A stretch of DNA of 64,000 nt from contig NZ_JNYV01000005.1 in assembly GCF_000717275.1 (NCBI RefSeq), positions 248,001 to 312,000 of the forward strand, in the 5' to 3' direction. Source of the DNA: Kitasatospora arboriphila (GTDB taxonomy: Bacteria; Actinomycetota; Actinomycetes; Mycobacteriales; Mycobacteriaceae). This document shows, piece after piece, positions 48,845 to 58,525 of the stretch. Under the pieces are notes generated by a model. That model saw only the letters and a program-made list of their open reading frames with translations. It ran no database searches and was not told the DNA's origin. The translations under genes were made by a program, and so were the position numbers. The first letter of the stretch is position 1, and every line of letters starts with the position of its first letter.

Positions 48845-49858
48845 CTATACCGCGGTCGGGTCGGCGAGCAAACCGGCCGCCGCCGTGGTGCACAGCGAGA
48901 GCGCCGTCTTCGCCCAGGCGGCATCGGCATCGGACAAACCGCACGCGGGACTGATCACCACCTGCTCCGCCAGGACCTTCCGGGAGAGCCCGATTCGGTC
49001 GGTCAGAGCGGCGCACGACGCGGCCACCTGTTCTGCGGCGAGTTCGGTTGCGGGGGCAGCTGTCGGCACAGCGCCCAGGATGACGTCCCGACCGTCGTCG
49101 AGCAGCTGACCGATGCCGTCGAGGTCCGCCGTACGGATCTGGGCGAGATCCACACTGACCGCAGCAAATCTGGTGCGCTCCAACAGCTCCCACGACATGT
49201 TCGCCGAGCAGTCGTGCATCACCACCGGCCTGCCGACGACATCGATGAAGCCGTCGTACTTCTCGGCGAGCACAGCGACGGGTACGGGCCTGATGGTGTC
49301 GAAACGGGTGAGCGGCTCCACCGAGCCCTCGATCACCCGCCCGATCATCGGCTCGTCGATCTGGACGATCACCTGAGCTCCGGTGCGGCGACGGACCTCG
49401 TCGGCATGCACTCGCAGGCCCTCGGCCATCGAATCCACGAGATCCGACCATGCCCCGACATCGTGCAGGATCTTGTGACCGTTGCGCAGTTCCACCGACG
49501 CGGCCAATGTGAACGGCCCGCACGCCTGCAGCTTGACGAAGCGGTCGGTCGCGGCCATCCCGGCCCGCTCCCAGGCCTCTTCGAAGGCGTCGAGGTCGGC
49601 GTTCAGAAAGTCACGCGCGCGGCGGGTCAATCCGGATTTGCGCGCCGACAGGCGGTAGCCGGAGGCCACGGTGTCCATCGGCATGTCCACCAGCAGGGCA
49701 GCCGACCGCCCGATCATGTCGGCCCCGAGCCCGCGCTGCGGCAGTTCGGGAAGAAACGCCAGCTCGCACTCGCCCAGGCTGATGCCCGCGGATTCGATCG
49801 GATCGGTACCCGGCATCGATCCGACACCGGTTCCGGTGCCTGCCGGCAGGACGGTCAC
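48845..49858 (-). CDS. Short MetE-like (cobalamin-independent methionine-synthase C-terminal domain) protein
   Basis: 337 aa, the counterpart of Rv3015c. It is only the catalytic (C-terminal) half of MetE, a TIM barrel: QIDEPMIGR, the zinc-binding HDC pair (VMHDCSAN) and the Cys of [10 protein letters not shown] are present, but the N-terminal folate-binding half is absent. Short forms use methyl donors other than methyltetrahydropteroyl-polyglutamate, or act as unknown methyltransferases. GTG 49858 overlaps the mnmA stop by 4 bases. It is about 1 kb from the riboswitch-controlled transporter. Confidence 0.85.
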   Translation of the reverse strand: MTVLPAGTGTGVGSMPGTDPIESAGISLGECELAFLPELPQRGLGADMIGRSAALLVDMPMDTVASGYRLSARKSGLTRRARDFLNADLDAFEEAWERAGMAATDRFVKLQACGPFTLAASVELRNGHKILHDVGAWSDLVDSMAEGLRVHADEVRRRTGAQVIVQIDEPMIGRVIEGSVEPLTRFDTIRPVPVAVLAEKYDGFIDVVGRPVVMHDCSANMSWELLERTRFAAVSVDLAQIRTADLDGIGQLLDDGRDVILGAVPTAAPATELAAEQVAASCAALTDRIGLSRKVLAEQVVISPACGLSDADAAWAKTALSLCTTAAAGLLADPTAV

Positions 49859-51003
49859 GTGGTGGCGCTGCTGACGAGATCCGACGGGACCGAGCCGGTG
49901 ACCGCGATTCGTCCACTGCCGAGGACCAGGTCACCCGACACCGAATCCGGCTGGTACAGCACCGCCGCCTGCCCGCGGGCCACCCCGGTGAGGGGACTGC
50001 GCAGGGTGATGCGAATACCCGGGCCCTGTCCGTCGACACCGTCTGAAGGCTCAAGCTCGACGGCCTCGGCCACCGCCGGCGCCAATCCGCCGTGCGCCCG
50101 GACCTGGACCATGCACTCGAACGGTTCGGCGGGAGTCTGTCCGGACGTCCAGATGGCCTTGCGGGCGATGATCGTCCACACCTGGAGATGCTCGGAGGAA
50201 CCCACCGTCACGGTTCCGGAGTCGGGATCGATCTCGGTCACGTATCGCGGTTTGCCGTCGACAGCCGGTGCATCGATACCGAGCCCCTTGCGCTGTCCGA
50301 TGGTGAACCCGTGGACGCCTTCGTGCTGGGCCAGTTCGGCACCGGAGTCGGCGTCGACGACCTTGCCGGGCCGGACACCGATCGTGGCACCCAGAAACGC
50401 CCGGGTGTCACCGGTGGGGATGAAGCAGATGTCATGAGAATCGGGCTTGTTGGCAACGGACAAGCCGCGAGCAGCGGCCTCTTCCCGGATCTGGTCCTTG
50501 GGTGTGTCGCCCACCGGGAACATCGCCCGCGACAGCTGCTCCGGAGTCAGCACGGCCAGCACGTACGACTGGTCTTTGTCGTGGTCGACCGCCCGACGCA
50601 ACCGGCCGCCTTCGAGCCGTGCGTAGTGGCCGGTGGCAACCGCGTCGAAGCCCAGGGCGATGGCGCGTTCGGCCAGAGCCGAGAACTTGATCTTCTCGTT
50701 GCATGTCAGGCAGGGATTGGGGGTCTGCCCGGCCGCATATGCCGCAACGAACTCGTCGATGACGTCATCTTTGAAGCGGTCGGCGAAATCCCAGACGTAG
50801 AAAGGGATTCCGAGAACATCCGCGGCCCGCCGGGCATCAGACGCATCCTCACGCGAACAGCAACCTCGGGATCCGGTCCGCAGCGCACCCGGCGCAGTGG
50901 ACAGGGCCAGGTGTACCCCGACCACGTCGTGTCCGGCGGCAACCGCCCGTGCGGCAGCCACCGCCGAGTCGACACCACCACTCATTGCTGCGAGTACTCG
51001 CAT
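49855..51003 (-). CDS. mnmA: tRNA-specific 2-thiouridylase
   Basis: Adds sulfur to U34 of tRNA for Lys, Glu and Gln. 382 aa. P-loop [13 protein letters not shown] at residue 5-17, catalytic Cys in [12 protein letters not shown] and in [10 protein letters not shown] (about 200), and the GHYARL tRNA-binding segment. Its ATG overlaps the iscS stop by one base, so the desulfurase and thiolase are made together. The short MetE-like gene follows with a 4-base overlap. Confidence 0.97.
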   Translation of the reverse strand: MRVLAAMSGGVDSAVAAARAVAAGHDVVGVHLALSTAPGALRTGSRGCCSREDASDARRAADVLGIPFYVWDFADRFKDDVIDEFVAAYAAGQTPNPCLTCNEKIKFSALAERAIALGFDAVATGHYARLEGGRLRRAVDHDKDQSYVLAVLTPEQLSRAMFPVGDTPKDQIREEAAARGLSVANKPDSHDICFIPTGDTRAFLGATIGVRPGKVVDADSGAELAQHEGVHGFTIGQRKGLGIDAPAVDGKPRYVTEIDPDSGTVTVGSSEHLQVWTIIARKAIWTSGQTPAEPFECMVQVRAHGGLAPAVAEAVELEPSDGVDGQGPGIRITLRSPLTGVARGQAAVLYQPDSVSGDLVLGSGRIAVTGSVPSDLVSSATT

Positions 51004-52220
51004 CAGCGCTCTCCTGCCATTGCCGTGGCCATCCCGGCGGCGCGGGCGCGGGAGACCACTTCACCGATGACAGCGCCTACGGCGTCGATGTCATCGCGGG
51101 TTGTCGAGGGCGCCAGTGAGAACCGCAGCGAACTGCGGGCCCGCGCAGTGGATACGCCCATCGCGGTCAGCACATGAGATGCCTGGGCCACGCCTGCGGT
51201 GCAGGCAGAGCCGGTGGAACACTCGATGCCGTTGGCGTCGAGCAACATCAACAGCGAATCACCCTCGCAGCCTGGGAACGACACGTGCACGTTGCCCGGA
51301 AGCCGTGCCGAGCCGGTGGGTCCGTTGACCACACAGTCGTCGGTGTTCTCGGTCAGCACCGCGAACAGATGGTCGCGCAGATTCGTCACTGCCGAGACGG
51401 TGACCGGCAGCTCTCGCACCGAATGTTCAAGCGCTACAGCCATTCCCACGGCAGCAGCGACGTCGGGGGTACCCGAGCGCACGTCCCGTTCGTGCCCACC
51501 ACCGTGCAGCAGCGGTACGCAGTCCACGTCGCGGCCCAACAACAGCGCGCCGATCCCGTGGGGACCACCGAACTTGTGTCCGGCGACGCTCATCGCCGAG
51601 AGGCCGCTGGCGGCGAAATCGAGCGGAAGGTGTCCGGCCGCCTGCACCGCATCGGAATGCATGGGAACGCCGTACTCCCGGCAGATCGCGGCAAGCTCTG
51701 CGATCGGCTCGATGGTGCCGACCTCGTTGTTCGCCCACATCACACTGACCAATGCTGTGTCCTCTGCGTGCGCGGTGAGCGCGGCCCGCAGATCTGCGGG
51801 GTCGACAAGACCCTGATGGTCGACGGGCAACCAGGTGACCTCGGCTCCGGCAGTGTCGGCAAGCCAGAGCACCGGGTCGAGAACGGCGTGGTGTTCGATG
51901 GATGACGCAATGATGCGGCGGCGGCCGGCGGCCGACGAACCCGGCTTGTTCCGCGCCCAGAAGATGCCCTTGACCGCGAGATTGTCGCTTTCGGTTCCGC
52001 CCCCGGTGAAAATCACCTCAGACGGTCGTGCACCCAGCGAGGCCGCGATGGATTCCCTCGATTCCTCCAGGTGCCGGCGGGCGCGCCGTCCTGACGCGTG
52101 CAGCGACGAAGCGTTGCCCGCAGTGCCCAGGATCTGACTCATCGCCACGATTGCTGCAGGCACCATCGAGGTTGCCGCTGCGTGATCGAGGTAGATCGGG
52201 GCCCGGTCGGAGGAATACAT
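51003..52220 (-). CDS. iscS: Cysteine desulfurase
   Basis: PLP enzyme that frees sulfur from cysteine for Fe-S clusters and tRNA thiolation. 405 aa. PLP Lys in [12 protein letters not shown] (about 205), the His of SIEHHAVL, and catalytic Cys in STGSACTAG (about 328). The ATG at 52220 ([15 protein letters not shown]) is preferred to 52226. Followed by mnmA; upstream are two acyltransferase genes on the same strand. Counterpart of Rv3025c. Confidence 0.96.
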   Translation of the reverse strand: MYSSDRAPIYLDHAAATSMVPAAIVAMSQILGTAGNASSLHASGRRARRHLEESRESIAASLGARPSEVIFTGGGTESDNLAVKGIFWARNKPGSSAAGRRRIIASSIEHHAVLDPVLWLADTAGAEVTWLPVDHQGLVDPADLRAALTAHAEDTALVSVMWANNEVGTIEPIAELAAICREYGVPMHSDAVQAAGHLPLDFAASGLSAMSVAGHKFGGPHGIGALLLGRDVDCVPLLHGGGHERDVRSGTPDVAAAVGMAVALEHSVRELPVTVSAVTNLRDHLFAVLTENTDDCVVNGPTGSARLPGNVHVSFPGCEGDSLLMLLDANGIECSTGSACTAGVAQASHVLTAMGVSTARARSSLRFSLAPSTTRDDIDAVGAVIGEVVSRARAAGMATAMAGER

Positions 52221-52305
52221 AACCAATCCAGGATAACCGCTCGCAGAGCAGGTTCTATTCCGCCGGCGTCTGGACAGCGCCCCGACACCGGGACCGTCCG
52301 GGTGG

Positions 52306-53190
52306 TCAGCTCACCATCGCGGTGGCGATGCCCGACGAGAGGCCGATCAAGGACGGTTCTCCGAACACGATCCGCTCGCAGCGGTCGGCGAGCTCACGTC
52401 GGTCCGATCCCGGCCATTGGGGTTCGCAGAGACGCACGTGCACGGTCAGACCCTTGGCCCGCAGGACCCGGCCCATCGTGTCGGCGATGTTGTCGGTTCC
52501 GATGAAGGCCGCGACCGGGCTGATCGCGCCGTCCGGTGTGTGAAAACTCACCACCAAAGGCTGGACCGGAACCCCCGTTTCGACCGCGGCCTGGAAGATC
52601 GCGGGACGGAAACGACCACCGCCGCGACCGCATCGCGTCGTCCCCTCGGGGAACAACCCGACCTTGTCCCCCGCTCGGAGTCCGTCGACGGCGTCCGAGA
52701 TGACGGACGGGAGGTCGCGCAACGACTCACGGCGGATCGGGATCACACCCAGGCGACGGGTGAGCGTTCCGATCACCGGCCATCGGGTCAGTTCTGCCTT
52801 GGCCACGAAGCGGGCAGGGCTGACGGTGGCGATCGCGAGGATGTCCAGGAACGAGATGTGGTTGGCGACGATCAGGCCCGCGCCCACGGCCCGCGGATCT
52901 CCCGCCGACAAGTCGCTGTGCCGGACGCGTACCCGGATGCCGATCGAAGCCAGCAACAGGACAGCCATCCACCGCACGTACCCGGCACGCGCCGACCGTG
53001 GCAGCAGAGGCACCAGGACCCCTAGGGTGACCGCGACCGCCACTGTGGCCATCAGTACGATGACGCGCCAGCTCCTGCGTACCCGCCCCGCTTCGCAGGC
53101 CGAGGTGGCCAGGCAACTGCTGTCACAGGCACTTGCCGGAAACCAGCTGTGCCGAGCGGGCGCGCTCGTCACCATCGGGCCGTCTGTCAT
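52306..53190 (-). CDS. PlsC-like 1-acyl-glycerol-phosphate acyltransferase
   Basis: 294 aa, like Rv3026c. An N-terminal membrane segment (about 38-62) is followed by the acyltransferase domain with NHISFLD (HX4D catalytic motif) near residue 130, FPEGTT near 200, and IPIRRES between. It transfers an acyl group to a lysophospholipid or a related acceptor. ATG 53190 overlaps the stop of the upstream GNAT-like gene by 4 bases, so both are made together; together they resemble the OlsB and OlsA pair of ornithine-lipid synthesis, an inference from domains only. Confidence 0.88.
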   Translation of the reverse strand: MTDGPMVTSAPARHSWFPASACDSSCLATSACEAGRVRRSWRVIVLMATVAVAVTLGVLVPLLPRSARAGYVRWMAVLLLASIGIRVRVRHSDLSAGDPRAVGAGLIVANHISFLDILAIATVSPARFVAKAELTRWPVIGTLTRRLGVIPIRRESLRDLPSVISDAVDGLRAGDKVGLFPEGTTRCGRGGGRFRPAIFQAAVETGVPVQPLVVSFHTPDGAISPVAAFIGTDNIADTMGRVLRAKGLTVHVRLCEPQWPGSDRRELADRCERIVFGEPSLIGLSSGIATAMVS

Positions 53191-53996
53191 CTGGGTACCC
53201 GCTCGGCGGCCTGGCGGAGCCGGTCCAGGTACCTGGTATTCGCGCGTTCGCGATCGATCACCGTGAAGAAGTCGGCCACCCCGAAATCGGGGTCGTAGGC
53301 CGGTTCTCCGCACACCCAGGCCCCCATCCTCAGATATCCACTGAGCAGGGGTGGGAATGCCAGACGTTCGGGCGGTGCGATGTCGTCGAGCCGCAGGCCG
53401 CCGAGCACCACCGGCCTGTACGGGTACACCTCCCAGGGACCACGGTGCCGGTCGCGCACGAAGTCCCGGATACCGCGGACCTGAGCGCCGGGCCGGTCGC
53501 GGTCACTGTCCTTGCAGATCGGCACCGAGGTCGCACCCATCAGGTACCGGTAGCCACTGAGATCCAGATATCTCAGGATGCCCGCCCACATGAGAGCCAG
53601 GACCGATCCGGACCGGTGTTCGAGGGCAACACACGCCCGGCCCATCTCGACCGTTTGTGGCGCAATCGAATCCAATTCGTGGACGTCGAATTCCGTAGCC
53701 GTGTAAGGGCCTTTGGCAGCGATGGCACCCGGCGGCGGCAGGAGGCGATAACAGCCGACCACGGCGCCGGTCAGGTTGTGGCGCACCATGAGGTGGTCAC
53801 AGAACTCGTCGAACGGGTCGCAATCGCGTCCGTCGGTGACTCCGGCCATCGCGCCGCCGAAACCCGGCTCGTTCGCGAAGACCTGGAAACGCAGACGGGC
53901 GATGACGTCGATGTCGGAAGGGTCGGTACTCAGATACAGGCTGTAGTCGCGCCCGGAGACGAGTGCGGTCGTGCTGATGACTGCGGGTGTCCTCAT
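53187..53996 (-). CDS. OlsB-like N-acyltransferase (GNAT/hemolysin-type)
   Basis: 269 aa, like Rv3027c. The acyltransferase core is seen in SLYLSTDPSDIDVIARLRFQVF and GCYRLLPPPGAI, then EMGRACVALEHRSGSVLALMWAGI, which match L-ornithine N-alpha-acyltransferase (OlsB) and related hemolysin-like proteins. The start is uncertain: ATG 53996 has a possible -10 nearby; ATG 54065 is the other candidate, while 54089 lies inside a terminator hairpin. The PlsC-like gene follows with a 4-base overlap. Confidence 0.83.
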   Translation of the reverse strand: MRTPAVISTTALVSGRDYSLYLSTDPSDIDVIARLRFQVFANEPGFGGAMAGVTDGRDCDPFDEFCDHLMVRHNLTGAVVGCYRLLPPPGAIAAKGPYTATEFDVHELDSIAPQTVEMGRACVALEHRSGSVLALMWAGILRYLDLSGYRYLMGATSVPICKDSDRDRPGAQVRGIRDFVRDRHRGPWEVYPYRPVVLGGLRLDDIAPPERLAFPPLLSGYLRMGAWVCGEPAYDPDFGVADFFTVIDRERANTRYLDRLRQAAERVPR

Positions 53997-54071
53997 GGGC
54001 ACAGGTGTATCGAGCGCGTCGGACCGGTCGGAATCGGCGGCGTGTCGTGTCGGTGCAACGTGCATGAACAG

Positions 54072-54108
54072 CAGATGACCCCCCGGCAAGGTGCCAGGGG
54101 GTCATCTG
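54072..54108. terminator. Terminator after etfA
   Basis: A 12-bp stem (54072-54083 with 54097-54108) with an inner GGCA/TGCC pair in the loop. It lies between the etfA stop (54129, minus) and the acyltransferase start, so it ends the etf operon. Confidence 0.82.
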
Positions 54109-54128
54109 TGGTTCAGCTGCGAGCGGTG

Positions 54129-55085
54129 TTACTTGCGCTTCTTGACCGCTTCGGTGAGCTGCGGTGCCACGTTGAAGAGGTCACCGACGATGCCGTAGTC
54201 GGCGATCTCGAAGATGGGAGCCTCTTCGTCCTTGTTGACCGCCACGATGGTCTTGGAGGTCTGCATACCCGCACGGTGCTGGATGGCGCCTGAGATACCC
54301 AGAGCGACATACAGTTGCGGCGACACGGTCTTACCGGTCTGGCCGACCTGGAACTGGCCTGGGTAGTAACCGGAGTCGACCGCCGCACGCGAGGCACCGA
54401 CAGCGGCACCGAGTGAATCGGCGAGTTCCTCGACGACAGAGAACTTCTCGGCACTGCCGACGCCGCGTCCACCGGACACGACGATGGTGGCCTCGGTCAG
54501 TTCCGGACGGTCACCGCCGACGTTCGGCTCGACCTTGGTGATCTTGACCGCGTTCTCGGGAACCTCGGGCACCTCGACGTCGACGCGCTCGCCTGCGCCG
54601 GCCTGCGGGGCTGCCTCGACCGCGCCGGGACGCACCGAGTACACCGGGACGTCTCCGCCGGCCTGTGCCTCGGCGGAGAAGGCGCCGCCGAAGATGGAGT
54701 AGACGCCCACTCCGCCTTCTCTGACCTCGACCACGTCTGCGTGGACGCCTGAACCGAGCCGTGCGGCAAGGCGGCCGGCGATCTCTTTGCCGTCGAAGTT
54801 GGCGGTGACGAGGACACCGGCCGGGGAGACCTGCTCCACCAGGGTGCCGAGGATGTCGACCTTCGGCGTGATCAGGTAGCCGTCGACGTCGTCGGACTCG
54901 GCGACGTAGATCTTCTCGGCGCCGAACTCCTTGAGCTCGTCGGCGATGGCGTCGGTTGTTCCGGGCTTGGCAGCGACGACAACAGACGGGGTGCCCAGTG
55001 CGCGGGCAGCGGTGATGAGTTCGGAAGTGACCTTCTTCAGGGCACCTTCCGCGTCCAACTCGGCGAGGACGAGTACTTCAGCCAT
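54129..55085 (-). CDS. etfA: Electron transfer flavoprotein alpha subunit
   Basis: 318 aa. Carries FAD for electron transfer from acyl-CoA dehydrogenases to the ETF:quinone oxidoreductase. The start [18 protein letters not shown] and the FAD-binding C-terminal half, with [37 protein letters not shown] and [22 protein letters not shown], are canonical. It follows etfB after 51 bases on the same strand. Counterpart of Rv3028c. Confidence 0.97.
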   Translation of the reverse strand: MAEVLVLAELDAEGALKKVTSELITAARALGTPSVVVAAKPGTTDAIADELKEFGAEKIYVAESDDVDGYLITPKVDILGTLVEQVSPAGVLVTANFDGKEIAGRLAARLGSGVHADVVEVREGGVGVYSIFGGAFSAEAQAGGDVPVYSVRPGAVEAAPQAGAGERVDVEVPEVPENAVKITKVEPNVGGDRPELTEATIVVSGGRGVGSAEKFSVVEELADSLGAAVGASRAAVDSGYYPGQFQVGQTGKTVSPQLYVALGISGAIQHRAGMQTSKTIVAVNKDEEAPIFEIADYGIVGDLFNVAPQLTEAVKKRK

Positions 55086-55136
55086 TTGTTAACTCCTTGC
55101 GGTGTGGTCGATGTCGGGGGATGTGATCGGCGGGGA

Positions 55137-55922
55137 TCAGATGATCTTCTGACCGACCAGGAACTCGGCGACCTTCGTGCCGCCGTCACCCTCATCGACG
55201 ACCTTTTCGCCCGCGCTCTTCGGCGGCTTGGGGGTCGCGCTGGTGACCGTCGATCCGGCATTCGCCAGTCCGACCTCTTCGGCTTCGACGCCGATGTCGG
55301 CAAGCGAAAGAACCTGAACCTCTTTCTTTTTCGCCGCCATGATGCCCTTGAAGGACGGGAAGCGAGGCTCGTTGATCTTCTCTCCGACGCTGACGATGGC
55401 GGGCAGGGTGGACTCGAGATGGAAGATGCCCTCGTCCGTCTCACGCTCGCCGGTGATCTTGTCGCCCTCGATGGTGAGCTTGCGCATGTGCGTGAGGTGC
55501 GGGAGCTCGAGGTACTCGGCGATGATGGCCGGCACCGCGCCGACGCGACCGTCGGTGGCCTCGTTGCCCGCGATGACGAGTTCGACGCCCTCTACGGTGC
55601 CCAGCGCACGGGCGATGACCCATGCGGTCTGGATGGCGTCGCTGCCGTGCATCTGGTCATCCTTGACGTGGATGGCCTTGTCGGCCCCCATCGACAGGGC
55701 CTTACGGATGGCGTCGGTCGCGCGATCCGGTCCGACCGTCAGCACGGTGACTTCACCGCCGTCCGCTTCTTTGATCTTCAGAGCCTCTTCGACGGCCTTC
55801 TCGTTGATCTCGTCGAGTACGGCGTCGGCGGCTTCGCGATCGAGGGTGTAATCACCGTCGCTGAGCTTGCGCTCGGAGTAGGTGTCAGGGACCTGCTTGA
55901 TCAGAACGACAATGTTTGTCAT
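55137..55922 (-). CDS. etfB: Electron transfer flavoprotein beta subunit
   Basis: 261 aa. AMP-binding partner of EtfA. N-terminus IVVLIKQVPDTYSERKL, the recognition segment VEELVIAG-like stretch GVELVIAGNEATDGRVGAVPAIIAEYLELP and the conserved C-terminal AAKKKEVQVLSL (residues near 200) are present. The start at ATG 55922 lies 36 bases from an 18-bp palindrome at 55959-55976, so the etfBA operon may be repressed by a TetR-type regulator of fatty-acid catabolism. Confidence 0.97.
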   Translation of the reverse strand: MTNIVVLIKQVPDTYSERKLSDGDYTLDREAADAVLDEINEKAVEEALKIKEADGGEVTVLTVGPDRATDAIRKALSMGADKAIHVKDDQMHGSDAIQTAWVIARALGTVEGVELVIAGNEATDGRVGAVPAIIAEYLELPHLTHMRKLTIEGDKITGERETDEGIFHLESTLPAIVSVGEKINEPRFPSFKGIMAAKKKEVQVLSLADIGVEAEEVGLANAGSTVTSATPKPPKSAGEKVVDEGDGGTKVAEFLVGQKII

Positions 55923-55958
55923 GGGTCTTCGTCGACCTCCTGCGTAGGGTTCTGGACA

Positions 55959-55976
55959 ACTTACCCGTCGGTAAGT
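55959..55976. promoter_or_regulatory. 18-bp palindrome upstream of etfB (TetR-type operator)
   Basis: Perfect inverted repeat ACTTACC-CGTC-GGTAAGT, 36 bases upstream of the etfB start. The length, spacing and TTAC...GTAA half-sites are typical of TetR-family operators at beta-oxidation genes. No TetR gene lies in the window, so the regulator would act in trans. Confidence 0.7.
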
Positions 55977-56135
55977 ACTCCTGTTTCTTTACCACCTTAG
56001 CGCGCACTTCGGGCAGGTCGAACACCCGATTGCACGGGAATGAAGTCGGTCACACTGCCTTGCCGAACCCCGCATCACGAGGGTCACCGCGAGGTCCGCC
56101 TCCGGCTCCACACACGGCCCACTAGGCTCTGCTGG

Positions 56136-56957
56136 ATGGTCAGCCCCACGCATGGATCCAACAACGCCGTCGGATCGCCTGCCCCGATCGGCGCGGAGGA
56201 CGGCGCAACAGCCCCCGAGCAGGGTTTATCGCTCACCGGGGAGCGGACGGTTCCCGGAATTCCCGAGGAGAACTACTGGTTCCGCCGCCACGAGGTCGCC
56301 TATGAGTTCATCGCCGACCGTTGTCGCGGACGCGATGTCCTGGAAGCCGGCTCAGGCGAGGGATATGGCGCCGACCTGCTCTCCGCCGTTGCCCGATCGG
56401 TGACGTGCGTCGACTACGACCAGTCCGCCGTCGAGCACACCCGGGCGCGCTACCCGCACCTCACCATCCACCAGGCGAACCTCATCGACCTACCCCTCGC
56501 AGACGCCTCGATGGACAGCGTCGTCAACTTCCAGGTGATCGAACACCTGTGGGATCAGCCCGCGTTCGTGGCCGAGTGCCTGAGGGTGCTCCGACCCGGT
56601 GGTGAGTTGCTCATGTCCACGCCGAACCGGATCACCTTCTCCCCTGGCCGCGACACCCCACTCAACCCGTTCCACACCCGGGAACTCGATCCCGCCGAAC
56701 TCCACGAACTGCTCGCCGCAGCGGGCTTCTCCGTCATCGAGCAATTGGGCGTCCGTCATGGCCGGGGACTCCGCGAACTCGACACCAGATGGGGTGGCTC
56801 GTTCATCGACGCCCAGATAGACCGGGCACTGTCCGGTCAGGCCTGGCCCAGCGACTTGACCGCAGACGTGGCGGGGGTGAGCACCGCCGACTTCGACATC
56901 TCCGGAACCGATCTCGACAACAGCCTCGACCTGCTGTTCGTCGCGGTGAAGCCGTGA
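56136..56957 (+). CDS. SAM-dependent methyltransferase (methylglucose lipopolysaccharide cluster)
   Basis: 273 aa, like Rv3030. Class I methyltransferase fold: motif I VLEAGSGEGYGADLL near residue 70, motif II VTCVDYD and the motif LPLADASMDSVVNFQVIEHLWD. In mycobacteria Rv3030 belongs to the methylglucose lipopolysaccharide (MGLP) genes; the sugar-methylating role here is inferred from position. ATG 56136 is chosen over an upstream ATG because the N-terminus then agrees with homologues. The stop overlaps the GH57 start by 4 bases. Confidence 0.88.
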   Translation: MVSPTHGSNNAVGSPAPIGAEDGATAPEQGLSLTGERTVPGIPEENYWFRRHEVAYEFIADRCRGRDVLEAGSGEGYGADLLSAVARSVTCVDYDQSAVEHTRARYPHLTIHQANLIDLPLADASMDSVVNFQVIEHLWDQPAFVAECLRVLRPGGELLMSTPNRITFSPGRDTPLNPFHTRELDPAELHELLAAAGFSVIEQLGVRHGRGLRELDTRWGGSFIDAQIDRALSGQAWPSDLTADVAGVSTADFDISGTDLDNSLDLLFVAVKP

Positions 56958-58525
56958 CCGAAGCCGGTCTTCGCGACGACGGGGTCGCGGACGCCGTCCC
57001 CGGCATGTTCGCCCTGGTCCTGCACTCGCATCTCCCCTGGCTCGCCAATCACGGCCGATGGCCCGTCGGCGAGGAGTGGCTGTACCAATCGTGGGCCGGC
57101 TCCTATCAACGTGTGTTCGCAGTCCTGCGGGGACTCGCAGCAGATGGATACACAGACCAACTGAGTCTCGGGATGACGCCGGTGCTGGCGGCGCAGCTCG
57201 ATGATCCGCATTGCCTGGATTCGATGTATCAATGGCTCGCGGATTGGCAGCTGCGGGCGGGTGAGGCCGCGGTCGCCGACAGCCCAGACGGCCGGCCCTC
57301 CGACATCAACAACCTCGGTGCCCGCGAATACCGCAGTGCGGCAAAAGCTCTCGACGACTTCGAAAGACATTGGCGCCACGGCGGTTCCCCGCTCATCCGG
57401 TCGTTGGTGGACGCGGGAACCGTCGAGTTGCTCGGCGGCCCGCTGGCACATCACTTCGGCCCCCTGCTCGATCCGCGCCTCCGGGCGTTCTCCCTCCGGG
57501 AGGGACTGGCAGATGCGGGCCAACGCTTCGGCGTACGTCCGCGCGGGATCTGGGCACCCGAGTGCGCTTACGCACCCGGCATGGAAGAGGATTACGACGA
57601 AGCCGGCGTCGAGCACTTCATGGTCGACGGCCCTGCATTGCACGGGGATACGGCACTCGGACGCCCGGTCAGCGGGAGCGATGTGATCGCGTTCGGCCGG
57701 GATCTGCCGGTGTCGTACCGGGTGTGGTCACCGCGATCGGGGTATCCCGGACACAGCGCCTACCGCGACTTCCACAGTTACGACCACAGATTCGGGCTCA
57801 AGGCCTCGCGGGTGACCGGCCGCTCCGTCGCCGCCGGCGACAAGAAGCCGTACGAACCAGAGCGCACCCACGCAGTTGTGCAGCGTCACGTCGACGACTT
57901 CGTCACCAACGTCCGAGCCCGGTTGATCGCCGAGACCGATCGGATCGGAAGGCCGGCACTGGTTGTCGCCGCCTTCGACACCGAGCTGTTCGGCCACTGG
58001 TGGCATGAAGGCCCCCAGTGGCTCGATGCCGTGTTGCGTGCACTCCCGCGCGCCGGTGTCCGTGTGGGCAGCCTGCAGAGCGCCAAAGTCGGGGGCTTCG
58101 TCGGCGATCCAGTCGACCTTCCCGAGACTTCCTGGGGCTCAGGCAAAGACTGGCGGGTGTGGAACGGGCCGCAGGTCGACGATCTGGTCCGGATCAACGC
58201 CGAGGTCGTCACCGCGGCTCTGGCGACCGTCGACAAACGCATGGACGATCAAGGCCCCGGACGTGACCGGGTCAGTGATCAGATTCTGCGCGAGACGCTG
58301 ATGATGCTGTCGTCCGACTGGCCCTTCATGGTGTCGAAGGACACCGCAGCCGACTATGCGCGCCGGCGCCTGTACACCCACGCGCACGCTGCCAGGGAGA
58401 TCTGCGACGCCGCCGACCGGGGCCGCGAACAGTGGGCCGAAACCCTCTCGGCGCGTTGGAGTCTCGCCGACAACGTATTCCCCGGACTCGACGCCCGCCG
58501 ATTGCCGGCCGACGCGATCACATGA
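56954..58525 (+). CDS. Glycoside hydrolase family 57 enzyme (alpha-glucan branching/amylase type)
   Basis: 523 aa, like Rv3031. Conserved GH57 segments: FALVLHSHLPWL (region 1), GIWAPECAYAPGMEED with the catalytic Glu near 203, and AFDTELFGHWWHEGP with the acid-base Asp near 340. These fit bacterial 1,4-alpha-glucan branching enzymes of family GH57. In the MGLP pathway it would branch or trim the growing glucan. GTG 56954 overlaps the methyltransferase stop; its own stop overlaps the glycosyltransferase start (ATGA), so the three are one translationally coupled unit. Confidence 0.93.
   Translation: MTEAGLRDDGVADAVPGMFALVLHSHLPWLANHGRWPVGEEWLYQSWAGSYQRVFAVLRGLAADGYTDQLSLGMTPVLAAQLDDPHCLDSMYQWLADWQLRAGEAAVADSPDGRPSDINNLGAREYRSAAKALDDFERHWRHGGSPLIRSLVDAGTVELLGGPLAHHFGPLLDPRLRAFSLREGLADAGQRFGVRPRGIWAPECAYAPGMEEDYDEAGVEHFMVDGPALHGDTALGRPVSGSDVIAFGRDLPVSYRVWSPRSGYPGHSAYRDFHSYDHRFGLKASRVTGRSVAAGDKKPYEPERTHAVVQRHVDDFVTNVRARLIAETDRIGRPALVVAAFDTELFGHWWHEGPQWLDAVLRALPRAGVRVGSLQSAKVGGFVGDPVDLPETSWGSGKDWRVWNGPQVDDLVRINAEVVTAALATVDKRMDDQGPGRDRVSDQILRETLMMLSSDWPFMVSKDTAADYARRRLYTHAHAAREICDAADRGREQWAETLSARWSLADNVFPGLDARRLPADAIT

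Noticed and set aside
52227..52305. A terminator between the acyltransferase and iscS
   Set aside because: No stem longer than 5 bp could be found in this 79-bp gap.
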